A stretch of 64,000 nucleotides of DNA from Alteromonas sp. BL110 (GTDB lineage: Bacteria; Pseudomonadota; Gammaproteobacteria; Enterobacterales; Alteromonadaceae). The notes beneath the pieces were generated by a model. The model was given only the letters and a program-made list of their open reading frames with translations, was not told the origin of the DNA and searched no databases. The stretch lies in the NCBI RefSeq assembly GCF_003443615.1, contig NZ_CP031967.1:1426001-1490000 (forward strand), read 5' to 3'. Below, piece after piece: positions 32,118 to 40,198 of the stretch (position 1 is its first letter; every line of letters starts with the position of its first letter). Both the position numbers and the translations under genes were made by a program.

Positions 32118-33451
32118 TAAGGCTGCTCCTGTAAATCAGTTAGGCGGGCACTAGCATATTGCGATGATGTAGAAGAGAGGTCACCAATCGCAAGGGCTTT
32201 GGAATATGAAGATATGGCTAAACGCTTGTCAGACAGTGCATCGTAATTAACGCCCAGTGCCAGCCACCATTTTGCATTATTCGGTTGTAGCGAGGTCATG
32301 GCGCTAAACGCCGAGATAGCTTGTTCTGGTTTATTAACTGTTTGAGCAGACGTCCCTTTTAATATCAGGTAATCGATACGTTTTTCAGCCAGTGCTTTAG
32401 CATCTAAGCTGTCTGGCATAAGGTTCAGTACTTCTTCAAAACGGCTTTCTTGAACCAAAATTTTGGCCATGAGTTCGCGCCACACTAACGACTCTGGCGA
32501 CATCACAACGCCTTCTGAAAGTACCTGTAACGCCTGTAGGTTGTTGTTTTGACCAAAATAAAGCGCGGCCAATTGTTTGCGGGCCTCGATGTTTTGCGGG
32601 TAAGTAGACAGTGCAAGGGTAAAGCTTTTTTGCGCTTCGTCGAAAATACCAAAGTTGTAAGCTTTGAGCCCTGCCTCTAAATGAATAGCGCTTTGCTGCG
32701 CTGGTGATTTCGGCGTAACGTCGATTGTGGGCTGACGTGAAATAATGCTTTCTGGTCTGGACGTGCTTAATTCACCGATTGTTTTAACGTTTGTCTTGTT
32801 GGCCGTTTGTATATTGGCGTTTTCTTGGGTTAAGCCTGAGGCTTTCACTACTGCCGAGCCCGTTTCTTCTGTCTCTACTGATATGTTTGCGGCAGATATG
32901 GTTTCGTCTTCAACTTCGGTTGCCTTTTTATCTGACTTTTTATTTGACTGGGTATTCGAGTTTAGGCTTGAAGAACTAGCAACTTGCGTACGCTGCCTAT
33001 ATTCTGCCTCGTCGTCGGCTACCGTCTCATCAATACTATTAAATACAATCTCGGCCACATCTGACGGCGTATTTTGATTTGCTAAATCTTGCTCGGATAA
33101 CGGCGTAGACTTCATGCCTTCTAACCGATGTTCGGCACTATCGACATCTTGCTTGGAAGTACTTTCACTGTCCGTTTCAATGCGCTCATTTTGAATTGGG
33201 CTTGCTGCTGTATCCGGTATATCGACTTTTGCAACAGTATCAGTGCTACCTGTATTACTAGCACTATTACTATCCACAGGCCCAGTCATAATGCTCAACA
33301 CTAACCATATAACTAGACCTAGTACAATGAGCAAAATAAGCGCTTTTGGCCAAATCGAGCGATTTGCGACGTGAACCGTAGGTGGCAAACCAAAATCTTC
33401 ACTCTGGTTTCGCTCATCTAGCGATTTTAAAGTGTCATTTAAAATGCTCAT
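32117..33451 (-). CDS. mshN: MSHA biogenesis protein MshN, TPR protein
   Basis: 444 residues: short cytoplasmic start (MSILNDTLKSLDERN), membrane helix about 33-54, a long Ser/Thr/Glu-rich low-complexity periplasmic linker (about 60-245), and tetratricopeptide repeats from about 255 to the end (AGLKAYNFGIFDEAQKSFTLAL; WWLALGVNYDALSDKRLAISSYSKAL). Probably a scaffold for the secretin or pilus machine. Start overlaps mshM as ATGA. Confidence 0.88.
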   Translation of the reverse strand: MSILNDTLKSLDERNQSEDFGLPPTVHVANRSIWPKALILLIVLGLVIWLVLSIMTGPVDSNSASNTGSTDTVAKVDIPDTAASPIQNERIETDSESTSKQDVDSAEHRLEGMKSTPLSEQDLANQNTPSDVAEIVFNSIDETVADDEAEYRQRTQVASSSSLNSNTQSNKKSDKKATEVEDETISAANISVETEETGSAVVKASGLTQENANIQTANKTNVKTIGELSTSRPESIISRQPTIDVTPKSPAQQSAIHLEAGLKAYNFGIFDEAQKSFTLALSTYPQNIEARKQLAALYFGQNNNLQALQVLSEGVVMSPESLVWRELMAKILVQESRFEEVLNLMPDSLDAKALAEKRIDYLILKGTSAQTVNKPEQAISAFSAMTSLQPNNAKWWLALGVNYDALSDKRLAISSYSKALAIGDLSSTSSQYASARLTDLQEQP

Positions 33452-34350
33452 AAGCCCGGTGCCCCGTAAAGGTGAAGCGCACTAGCTACAGCAACGGCAG
33501 CAATCGATAAAATAACAATGCTTTGTCTAGGAACAAGCCTTCGCTTACAGTCATCAGTATCAAACACAGCATTTATCGTATGTTGCCAATTCGCAGCGCT
33601 TTTACCCTGCCCGTAAGCACGAAGAAGAATTTTGTGGCAAACAATATTGACCAACCGTGGTGTTCCACGGGTGACTAACGCAATAAAAGCGCGTAAACCT
33701 TTAGTAATTAATTGTTCGCTGCCTCCGGCCGTTGTTAGCCTGTGCCCTATGTAATAGTCCACTTCTGCCGACGTCATTGTACGCAGCGTGTACGAAAAGC
33801 TTATGCGCTGACGGATTTGTCTAACCTTGGGGTTTGACAGGTTAGCGTCAAGCTCTGGCTGACCAAATAAAACGATTTGAAGCAGCTTACTTTTCTCAGT
33901 TTCTAAGTTGCTAAATAAGCGCAGCATCTCAAGTGCATCCCAGCTTAACGATTGCGCTTCATCAATAATCAGTACCGCTTGCCGCCCCTCTTGCTTAAGT
34001 GCTAAAAGCCTTGACTCTATGGCACTGTGTAACCCCTGAGAAGCTTCGTTTTTACCTGTATCAATACCTAACTCATTGGCGAAAGCTATACGCAACTCAT
34101 CAGGACTTAGGTATGGATTCGGCAAGTAGCAGGCTACGAATTTGTCCGACAGGTGGTTTATCAGTTTGCGGCACAACAGGGTTTTACCTGTACCTACTTC
34201 ACCAGTCACTTTGATAAAACCTTCAGACATACTTAACGCAGACAAAATGACTTTTAACGCTTCATTGTGCGGCGCCAGCGCACAAAAGAAATCTGTATTC
34301 GGCGTAAGCGAAAACGGCATTTCTGTGAAGTGATAAAAGCCTTGGTACAT
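33448..34350 (-). CDS. mshM: MSHA biogenesis AAA ATPase MshM (ExeA-like)
   Basis: 300-residue AAA ATPase of the ExeA/GspA family. Walker A VTGEVGTGKTLLCRK near residue 50, Walker B AVLIIDEAQSLSW near 125, and a C-terminal membrane helix (VILSIAAVAVASALHLYGA). In related systems these ATPases remodel peptidoglycan or help insert the secretin. N-terminus MYQGFYHFTEMPFSLTPNTDFF is typical of the family. Starts two bases after mshL ends. Confidence 0.92.
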   Translation of the reverse strand: MYQGFYHFTEMPFSLTPNTDFFCALAPHNEALKVILSALSMSEGFIKVTGEVGTGKTLLCRKLINHLSDKFVACYLPNPYLSPDELRIAFANELGIDTGKNEASQGLHSAIESRLLALKQEGRQAVLIIDEAQSLSWDALEMLRLFSNLETEKSKLLQIVLFGQPELDANLSNPKVRQIRQRISFSYTLRTMTSAEVDYYIGHRLTTAGGSEQLITKGLRAFIALVTRGTPRLVNIVCHKILLRAYGQGKSAANWQHTINAVFDTDDCKRRLVPRQSIVILSIAAVAVASALHLYGAPGL

Positions 34351-34352
34351 AA

Positions 34353-36092
34353 TTAGTTTCTATACCATTGATCAAGCAGTGACTGGGTACGAAGGCGCTG
34401 TTTTTCCCACGTATCCGGCTGCACCACAGAAGGGCGAATAAGAATGACCAGTTCGCGCTTGCTCTGAGTTTTTGCTATGTTTTTAAAGGCGTTACCGATA
34501 ATAGGTATATCCCCTAACAGCGGCGTCTTAGATTCCTGCTCGCTGGTAACGGTTTCCATCAAACCGCCGATCACTACAATTTCGCCGTCACGGGCGCGGA
34601 TCACAGTATCTGATTCACGAATGTTACTTTGTGCAAGCGGTAACAAGATTTGTTGGTCGCCAACTTGGATAACCTTTGTCTGTTCCGCCGTTTCTGTTAC
34701 CGAAGGGTGAACATGCAGTATCACAGAACCACTTCTGTCTATTTGTGGTGTTACATCTAGCGCAATACCAGAAAAGAAGGGGGTAAGTTCGATATCGTTT
34801 TCGCTTTCAGTACTGGTTGTGCTCTCATCTTCACTTGTAGACACATCAGTAACAAAGTACTCATCTTGCCCTACTTTAATAACGGCTTTCTGGTTGTTAG
34901 TTACCGTTACTCGAGGGTTACTTAGCATTTGCACATCGCCCTGGGTTTGAAGCATATTGATAACGCCATCAAAGTCACCGCGGGAAATACGTAACGTCGA
35001 TACCCCACCGATATCGGTAGAGATAGTATTGCCGATAGCATTAACTGCGTTGATAGCTGGGTCAATTCCCGCAGCAGTGTTTGCCGCAAAATTAGAAGCA
35101 AGTGCCCCACCACTAAACCCAAAATTGAGGCTGCCAGTTAAACCGCTGGCAATCCGATCCCATCGAACGCCCTGTTGATAGCCATCATCAAGAGTTACCT
35201 CGATAATGCGAGCTTCTAATACCACCTGACGCTGCAGGCTTTCTTGGCTTTGTTTTAAGAAATCCTTGATCACGGCAATCTCACTAGGAAGCGCACGAAC
35301 AGTGACTAAACCAGCTTGCGGTGAAACCACAACTTGGCGACCTTCTGTGGGCGAGACCAGCACTTTTAATGCCTCTTTCAAGTCGCTCCAAAAATCGTTT
35401 TCGCTGGTGGTTTGAATATTTGAACCATTGAGTTGCTGTATATTGTTGTTACCTCCTACTCCACTCTGACCGCCCAGAGCGTTACCGCTGATATTGTTGT
35501 TTCCGTTAATACCGCCGTTGTTTCCACCGTTATTCTGATCCTGCTCGCTGACGCCTCCGGCAATCACGCTCACGTTCGAAACACCAAAGCGCTTGATCAT
35601 TAGGAAGTTAACCGGGATAGATTCTGTCTTTAGTTGCGACGGCATCACCTGAATGACCTTACCTTCTAAAAATACATCCAGCGGATACATTCTTGAAATA
35701 ATAGTAAGTACATCATCAAGGGCCACGTCTTTAAGCGTTAAACTGATTTGACCAGACACTGCTGGATGCACAGCCACGCTATATGGCGTATCTTCCACCA
35801 GCGCATCGAAGAACGGGCGAACATCCACATTATTGGCGGACACTGCAAACATCTTCTGAGTGGTAGGAGCGGGTAGCGACTGATAGCGAGCCACTTCTGA
35901 CAGCAATTCTTGGTTTAACTGCGGTGGAGGCGCTGGTTTGGTAACAGGTGCATTTTGGGAGCGGTTGAGTTCATCGCGAATATGCGGTTTCACTTCCTCG
36001 CCAACACCATAGGTTTGACAACCCGCTATAACAAACGCCGCAGCTAGGACCAGTGCGTTAGAAATAAGGCTATTTTTTAATTTCATATGCAT
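34353..36092 (-). CDS. mshL: MSHA outer-membrane secretin MshL
   Basis: Forms the outer-membrane ring through which the pilus exits. 579 residues, lipoprotein signal peptide with lipobox VIAGCQ (Cys25). The N-terminal region carries an STN-like domain (about 60-145), then a Gly/Asn-rich linker (NNGGNNGGINGNNNISG), then the secretin core with the family signature (VIRARDGEIVVIGGLMETVTSEQESKTPLLGDIPIIGNAFKN). The first ATG overlaps mshK by 23 bases; ATG two codons later is also possible. Confidence 0.95.
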   Translation of the reverse strand: MHMKLKNSLISNALVLAAAFVIAGCQTYGVGEEVKPHIRDELNRSQNAPVTKPAPPPQLNQELLSEVARYQSLPAPTTQKMFAVSANNVDVRPFFDALVEDTPYSVAVHPAVSGQISLTLKDVALDDVLTIISRMYPLDVFLEGKVIQVMPSQLKTESIPVNFLMIKRFGVSNVSVIAGGVSEQDQNNGGNNGGINGNNNISGNALGGQSGVGGNNNIQQLNGSNIQTTSENDFWSDLKEALKVLVSPTEGRQVVVSPQAGLVTVRALPSEIAVIKDFLKQSQESLQRQVVLEARIIEVTLDDGYQQGVRWDRIASGLTGSLNFGFSGGALASNFAANTAAGIDPAINAVNAIGNTISTDIGGVSTLRISRGDFDGVINMLQTQGDVQMLSNPRVTVTNNQKAVIKVGQDEYFVTDVSTSEDESTTSTESENDIELTPFFSGIALDVTPQIDRSGSVILHVHPSVTETAEQTKVIQVGDQQILLPLAQSNIRESDTVIRARDGEIVVIGGLMETVTSEQESKTPLLGDIPIIGNAFKNIAKTQSKRELVILIRPSVVQPDTWEKQRLRTQSLLDQWYRN

Positions 36093-36396
36093 ACATTCTT
36101 AGTATTTTCTGCTGACGACCGTCAGTTATAATCACGTGTTTACGGTTTATTTTGGACACCGTGAACTCATTGAGCGTGTCACCCTCTCGATAAGATTTCC
36201 CTGAGATAATCGCGCTGTAACCGGAACTGCGTTTAAAAATTGACTGCAGTGCCAGCTCGCCATCTAAAAGGTTGCTTTCGCTTGCACTCGCCCCCTTGAA
36301 CTGGGCAGGTTTGGTTGGGTCTACGGAAGCTATTGCAGGCTTGAGAACACTGCCTACCACTAACAAACTAAATATGAAGCATTTCATTGTCTTCAC
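36070..36396 (-). CDS. mshK: MSHA biogenesis protein MshK
   Basis: 108-residue exported protein with signal peptide (MKCFIFSLLVVGSVLKPAIA) followed by DPTKPAQF and a small beta domain (LQSIFKRSSGYSAIISGKSYREGDTL .. VSKINRKHVIITDG), the PilP/GspC-like fold typical of MshK. It likely bridges the inner-membrane MshJ part to the secretin. GTG at 36396 and ATG at 36387 are both served by purine-rich sequence upstream; I give the longer form. Confidence 0.9.
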   Translation of the reverse strand: MKTMKCFIFSLLVVGSVLKPAIASVDPTKPAQFKGASASESNLLDGELALQSIFKRSSGYSAIISGKSYREGDTLNEFTVSKINRKHVIITDGRQQKILRMYAYEIKK

Positions 36397-36405
36397 CTAG
36401 ACTCC

Positions 36406-37053
36406 CTAAAGCGAAATGAAGGTAGCGTTATTGCTTACTGTCGCTAACCCCAACGTCAGTGATGCGTTGGGATATTCGACGACGTTATAAGCGAAGTCAG
36501 TCACAATGACTTTTTCAGGTGCCGATTGAAGACGCGCGAGGTAACTACGCAAGTCGAAGTAACTTCCCTCAATAACTAAACGCATATTGTGACGATAGAA
36601 TGATGTGCTTTGCGTTTCACCTTCGCCAAAACGAATGGCTTGAGTGGCTTCCACGTTAAAATTAACCAAGCTCACGTTGTTTTCTTCATTTAACAGCGTC
36701 ATTAGCAACTCAGGCATTCTGTCGGCAGCCACGAAGCCTTCGTTCAACGAAAGCAGTGCTTCGTCGACGTTAAGCAATTCTTTTCTCGCGTTATCAAGTT
36801 CCTGTTGCATACGTTGCGTGTAATCGACTGTCAGTGCTTGCACAATGGCATCTCGCTGAATGACTAGCGCCTTGTACTCACTTTCTTTTCGAGTAGCGGT
36901 TTTGTCAGCAGCAGACATATCATCAAGTGCTGGTGATACGCCGAACCAAAAAAACAGATAAATAATAAGACCTAAGCTCACCCACAAAATAAGCTGCTTT
37001 TCTCTGTTCTCAAGCGCAGAAAACTTATCAGAGAGCTGTTGGTACTGGCTCAT
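36406..37053 (-). CDS. mshJ: MSHA biogenesis protein MshJ (PilO-like)
   Basis: 215 residues, inner-membrane alignment protein. One helix (about 26-43, LILWVSLGLIIYLFFWFGV), coiled coil about 50-110, then a ferredoxin-like periplasmic domain. ATG at 37053 chosen because AAGGAG lies six bases upstream. Its start lies inside the end of the PilN-like gene, as in pilMNOP-type operons. Confidence 0.9.
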   Translation of the reverse strand: MSQYQQLSDKFSALENREKQLILWVSLGLIIYLFFWFGVSPALDDMSAADKTATRKESEYKALVIQRDAIVQALTVDYTQRMQQELDNARKELLNVDEALLSLNEGFVAADRMPELLMTLLNEENNVSLVNFNVEATQAIRFGEGETQSTSFYRHNMRLVIEGSYFDLRSYLARLQSAPEKVIVTDFAYNVVEYPNASLTLGLATVSNNATFISL

Positions 37054-37654
37054 CAGCATCTCCTTCAAAGTCAGTTGATATCAAAAATTGCTTCACGTTT
37101 TCATCACCGTCTACTTCGTCAAACTTCACTGATGAAAATGACTTACCTTGAAAGAAAGGTGACTGCTGTAACTTCTTTAACCAAAGAGGGATAGACGACG
37201 GAGCCACCGTCTGCCCTAACAAACGAATTTTCTGAGTATCTATGTTTATGCTGGTAAGCCAAAGGTTTTGGTTGTGATAGTCGGCTAAATCATCCATTAC
37301 TTCGCCATACTTGGTGGCGTCAAAAGACAGCTCTCCACTTTCTAGATAGGCAAGCAACTGCTTTCTGTTTTCAATCTTGGCATTTATTTGCTCAAGCTGC
37401 TGTTGAAGCGCTTTGGTATCGCGCTTTTTCTCTAGCGCGTCATTCAGCGTTTTAATTTCGTTATTGATTTGGCGGGTTGAAGCAGATTGCTGTTCTATTT
37501 TTTCTTGTTTAGCGTTTAGCATCACATTTAAAGCCACAACGGCAATGAGCATTACTCCAAACGCTAGGCCATTAACCCAAAGCACCTTTGATAAGGGTAA
37601 GCGCTCTTTTTTAGGCTTAAGCGAGGGGTGATAAAGGTTAATCGTACGTTTCAC
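37028..37654 (-). CDS. mshI2: PilN-like MSHA biogenesis protein (MshI2)
   Basis: 208 residues starting MKRTINLYHPSLKPKK, the conserved cytoplasmic INLYxPSL tail of PilN-like proteins that docks to the PilM-like partner. One helix (about 27-50), then a coiled coil and a periplasmic alpha/beta domain. I chose GTG at 37654: it overlaps the mshI stop as GTGA and has AGGGAAG upstream; a longer open frame extends back into mshI but adds an unrelated Cys-rich start. Confidence 0.88.
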   Translation of the reverse strand: MKRTINLYHPSLKPKKERLPLSKVLWVNGLAFGVMLIAVVALNVMLNAKQEKIEQQSASTRQINNEIKTLNDALEKKRDTKALQQQLEQINAKIENRKQLLAYLESGELSFDATKYGEVMDDLADYHNQNLWLTSINIDTQKIRLLGQTVAPSSIPLWLKKLQQSPFFQGKSFSSVKFDEVDGDENVKQFLISTDFEGDADEPVPTAL

Positions 37655-38565
37655 TGTGCTTCCCTCGCTGCAACAAGTGCACTGGCCAAGGCAAAGTGGC
37701 AAGCGGGCTCAACAACATCAGCTAATTCGAGATGCGGAACGAACTTTTTCATAGCCGCAGGCTGAAATGGCTTTAAGCGTTCGATAACAGGCTCACAATC
37801 AAATTGAGTTCTGAATAAGATTTCTTTTAGCGGAGGCTGTTTCAATTGCGACTCGTAAAAATCCATTGAACGCTGGATTTCTAACCCAAGCATATCGCTT
37901 AACTGGGCCAGATCTTCTTGCGCGGCGGATTTTTTAACAAAGCCCCTTAACCGTCTCGATAGCCAAATAGCACGAGAACGTACGATCATCAAAAATGGTT
38001 CGCTATTGGGCTCTTGAATGATGAGTAATCGCGCGTAATCATCATCAGGCACCATTTCTGTAGCCAATGCTTCTTTGGCATGGATATGGGTGAGCTTAAC
38101 CTCTTTCTTTTTCGATAGACTTTGAACCAGTGAAGAAAGCGAAGACTTATCGGCAACAAACACATCTATTTTCTTACCGCCGGTTCGTGTTTGAACTGGA
38201 TAATCGATATAGTCCAAAACCATATTGCTAGAATCAAAAGGAACCAGCTCGCCAAGAGTCCAAGGTAGTGCTGTCGTGATGTCCTCTTCCGGTACATCAG
38301 GCTTTTCCACTTGAACCATGTGATACATCTCTTGAGAAAGCACGACGGAGACTCGACACGCCTCTTTTTCAAAATCACGCGCCACGTTACTTAATTGCTG
38401 TTCAAGAGGTTGCCGATTATCAAAGGGAACAGACGCAACAGAACTGAGTACATAACCACTATCCCCAAAGTTGACAGCGACAATATGTAACTCAGCAGCA
38501 CTCACAGACACACCTACAGTGAGCGTTGTATTGTTCTTTTGCGAAGAGAATAAGCTAGCAAGCAT
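37651..38565 (-). CDS. mshI: MSHA biogenesis protein MshI (PilM-like)
   Basis: 304-residue cytoplasmic protein with a divergent actin-like/PilM fold (LTVGVSVSAAELHIVAVNF; VSVVLSQEMYHMVQVEKPDVPEEDITTALPWTLGELVPF). First gene of the MSHA operon as read here; the 166-base gap upstream should hold the operon promoter. In Vibrio the regulatory gene mshH precedes mshI, but here the upstream neighbour is a small MshF-like gene instead. Confidence 0.9.
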   Translation of the reverse strand: MLASLFSSQKNNTTLTVGVSVSAAELHIVAVNFGDSGYVLSSVASVPFDNRQPLEQQLSNVARDFEKEACRVSVVLSQEMYHMVQVEKPDVPEEDITTALPWTLGELVPFDSSNMVLDYIDYPVQTRTGGKKIDVFVADKSSLSSLVQSLSKKKEVKLTHIHAKEALATEMVPDDDYARLLIIQEPNSEPFLMIVRSRAIWLSRRLRGFVKKSAAQEDLAQLSDMLGLEIQRSMDFYESQLKQPPLKEILFRTQFDCEPVIERLKPFQPAAMKKFVPHLELADVVEPACHFALASALVAAREAQ

Positions 38566-38731
38566 ATGTCTACTTAATTCGTTAGTGTCGAGTATTATCT
38601 TATTATCAACAATACCTTAAGGTGCCAGTTTGTGACATGGCGCTAACTCAAAAGTAGACTAATTACCTAAATAAACCAAATACCTACATAGGGGATTATT
38701 TATATTAATATGGATGTATATGAATACCTGA

Positions 38732-39235
38732 CTAGTCTTCTAGGGCAGTTACCGAACCGCTTGCTGGATAATAGTCGAAGTAGGTTCCTTTACTTAAACT
38801 GAAGCGACACCAGTAGTTATCCTCATTCATTTCAAGCTCGGCGTAGTATCTTGCATGCACTTTGAACCCGTCGACTCGTAATGGAGATGCCACTAATGAT
38901 GACCAGATTTTTTCACATCCCTTATCTGACATTTCTGCCGTGGGCCACCCATTATGGTTCATACGAACTGGCGATCGGTTCATTTCGCTGCCTGAGTCAT
39001 CATAGTGAATAAGCATTATCATAGTGGTAGGTTGGCGTACTCGCCATTGCCAATGTGAAGAAACCACATGCCGCTTGAACGTATCTAAACGCTCAGCAAA
39101 GGCCTTTGTAGTCGTATCTTCTTCGCCAATGTGAAAATAGTTAATCGCTATGCCTAACAAGAGCGCGAAAGCAACGGCAATAGAAGCTTTAATAACGTTT
39201 TTAATGGTGTCGGTATCTTTATTATTTTTATTCAT
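38732..39235 (-). CDS. MshF-like membrane-anchored protein
   Basis: 167 residues with no firm family name. An N-terminal helix (about 14-33, VIKASIAVAFALLLGIAINYF) precedes a periplasmic domain. Its plan matches MshF at 28656-29150: TFKRHVVSSHWQW against QFQRVVMLARAQW, NHNGWPTA against NTKGWPEG, one Cys after that block, a second Cys before the end (WCRFSLSKGTYFDYYPASGSV against QCAFFIQDKVWFEYNAGSGVV). It is therefore probably an MshF paralogue at the other end of the operon. GAGGAG upstream supports the ATG. It is read in the same direction as mshI, 166 bases ahead of it. Confidence 0.7.
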   Translation of the reverse strand: MNKNNKDTDTIKNVIKASIAVAFALLLGIAINYFHIGEEDTTTKAFAERLDTFKRHVVSSHWQWRVRQPTTMIMLIHYDDSGSEMNRSPVRMNHNGWPTAEMSDKGCEKIWSSLVASPLRVDGFKVHARYYAELEMNEDNYWCRFSLSKGTYFDYYPASGSVTALED

Positions 39236-39466
39236 CTGTGGCTCCTCAGCTTATAACTGAAGTATTAAACCCTGTTTAGCGTGGGGTTTGTCGCTATTTG
39301 CGCAATATGAAATTGCTATAGCTGTGAAAACCACATCGCTATGTTGTTAGTTTATCGGCATTTTGAAGGAAATATGAAGTTATACCATTAGTCCGCATAG
39401 ATAATTAAACGAAACCTTAGGTCTAACTTATTTACAAGTATCGATAATTCGCAGGAAGACGCTTGG

Positions 39467-40048
39467 TTAAACGTTTTTTTGTAGAATAGTGATTCCCCAG
39501 AAATCACCGTCTTTTTGCTTTAGCTGCCACCCGCTTTTCATTAGCGCTTTTCGCGTATAGTAGTTCGTCATCCCATGCCCAAAAAGAACCACTCTAGGGT
39601 GTTTTTCGCTAAGTTTATTAATATGCAGGGAAAGTTTTTCAACCCGTTTTTTAGCAAATTTGAAACTTTCAAAGCGGCCTTTAGTTCCCATAAACCAAAG
39701 AGCACGGCTTAGCACAACCCAGTGCCAACTGCGCAAAGTGAAAGGTAGCTTGTAATAAGGTATATCCATTTCTCTTAATTCCGGTAGCTCTTCATCAATT
39801 GAAGTGGCCCCATATTGAGCTGCTGTTAACCTTGCTCTTAAAAGCGGGCTGACGGCGATGTAGCTACCGGTTATATCTATTTTTTGTTTTGGTTGGCTGG
39901 CTGGGTCTAGAGGAGATTTATTATAGTTACGAACCCAGCTTGCATATTCCGCAGCATTCACTTTCTCATTGTGGGCTGAAAGTGGCTTTCCGTGGCGAAT
40001 GAAAATCACTTCTTTCACTGCGCTTTCTTTCATGACATCCGTGTTCAT
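39467..40048 (-). CDS. Histidine phosphatase superfamily protein
   Basis: 193 residues with the histidine-phosphatase (phosphoglycerate-mutase-like) motifs: IFIRHGKP (catalytic His/Arg of RHG) near residue 18, SPLLRARLTA, the acid Glu in PELREMDIPY, and the second His in VVLFGHGMTN. The substrate cannot be inferred. It follows glpD by 150 bases on the same strand but a link to glycerol metabolism is not evident. A start six codons in is also possible. Confidence 0.82.
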   Translation of the reverse strand: MNTDVMKESAVKEVIFIRHGKPLSAHNEKVNAAEYASWVRNYNKSPLDPASQPKQKIDITGSYIAVSPLLRARLTAAQYGATSIDEELPELREMDIPYYKLPFTLRSWHWVVLSRALWFMGTKGRFESFKFAKKRVEKLSLHINKLSEKHPRVVLFGHGMTNYYTRKALMKSGWQLKQKDGDFWGITILQKNV

Positions 40049-40198
40049 TTTCGATCCGGTGAATTCGAGATTGTGTTCTAACTAGCGTAAAAGATTCTAC
40101 AAAACGGCACTAGATTAATAAGACCTAGAGTATACGGAAATACAGGGCGTCATTTTAAATGCAACGCCCTTTCAATTTGTCGTAACCACTTAATAAAG

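Noticed and set aside
39267..39289. AAACCC / GGGTTT inverted repeat upstream of the MshF-like gene
   Set aside because: Short stem with an 11-base loop and no T run; probably chance.
40144..40170. Hairpin AGGGCGT / ACGCCCT after glpD
   Set aside because: The T run is on the wrong strand for glpD and no plus-strand gene ends here; evidence too weak for a terminator call.
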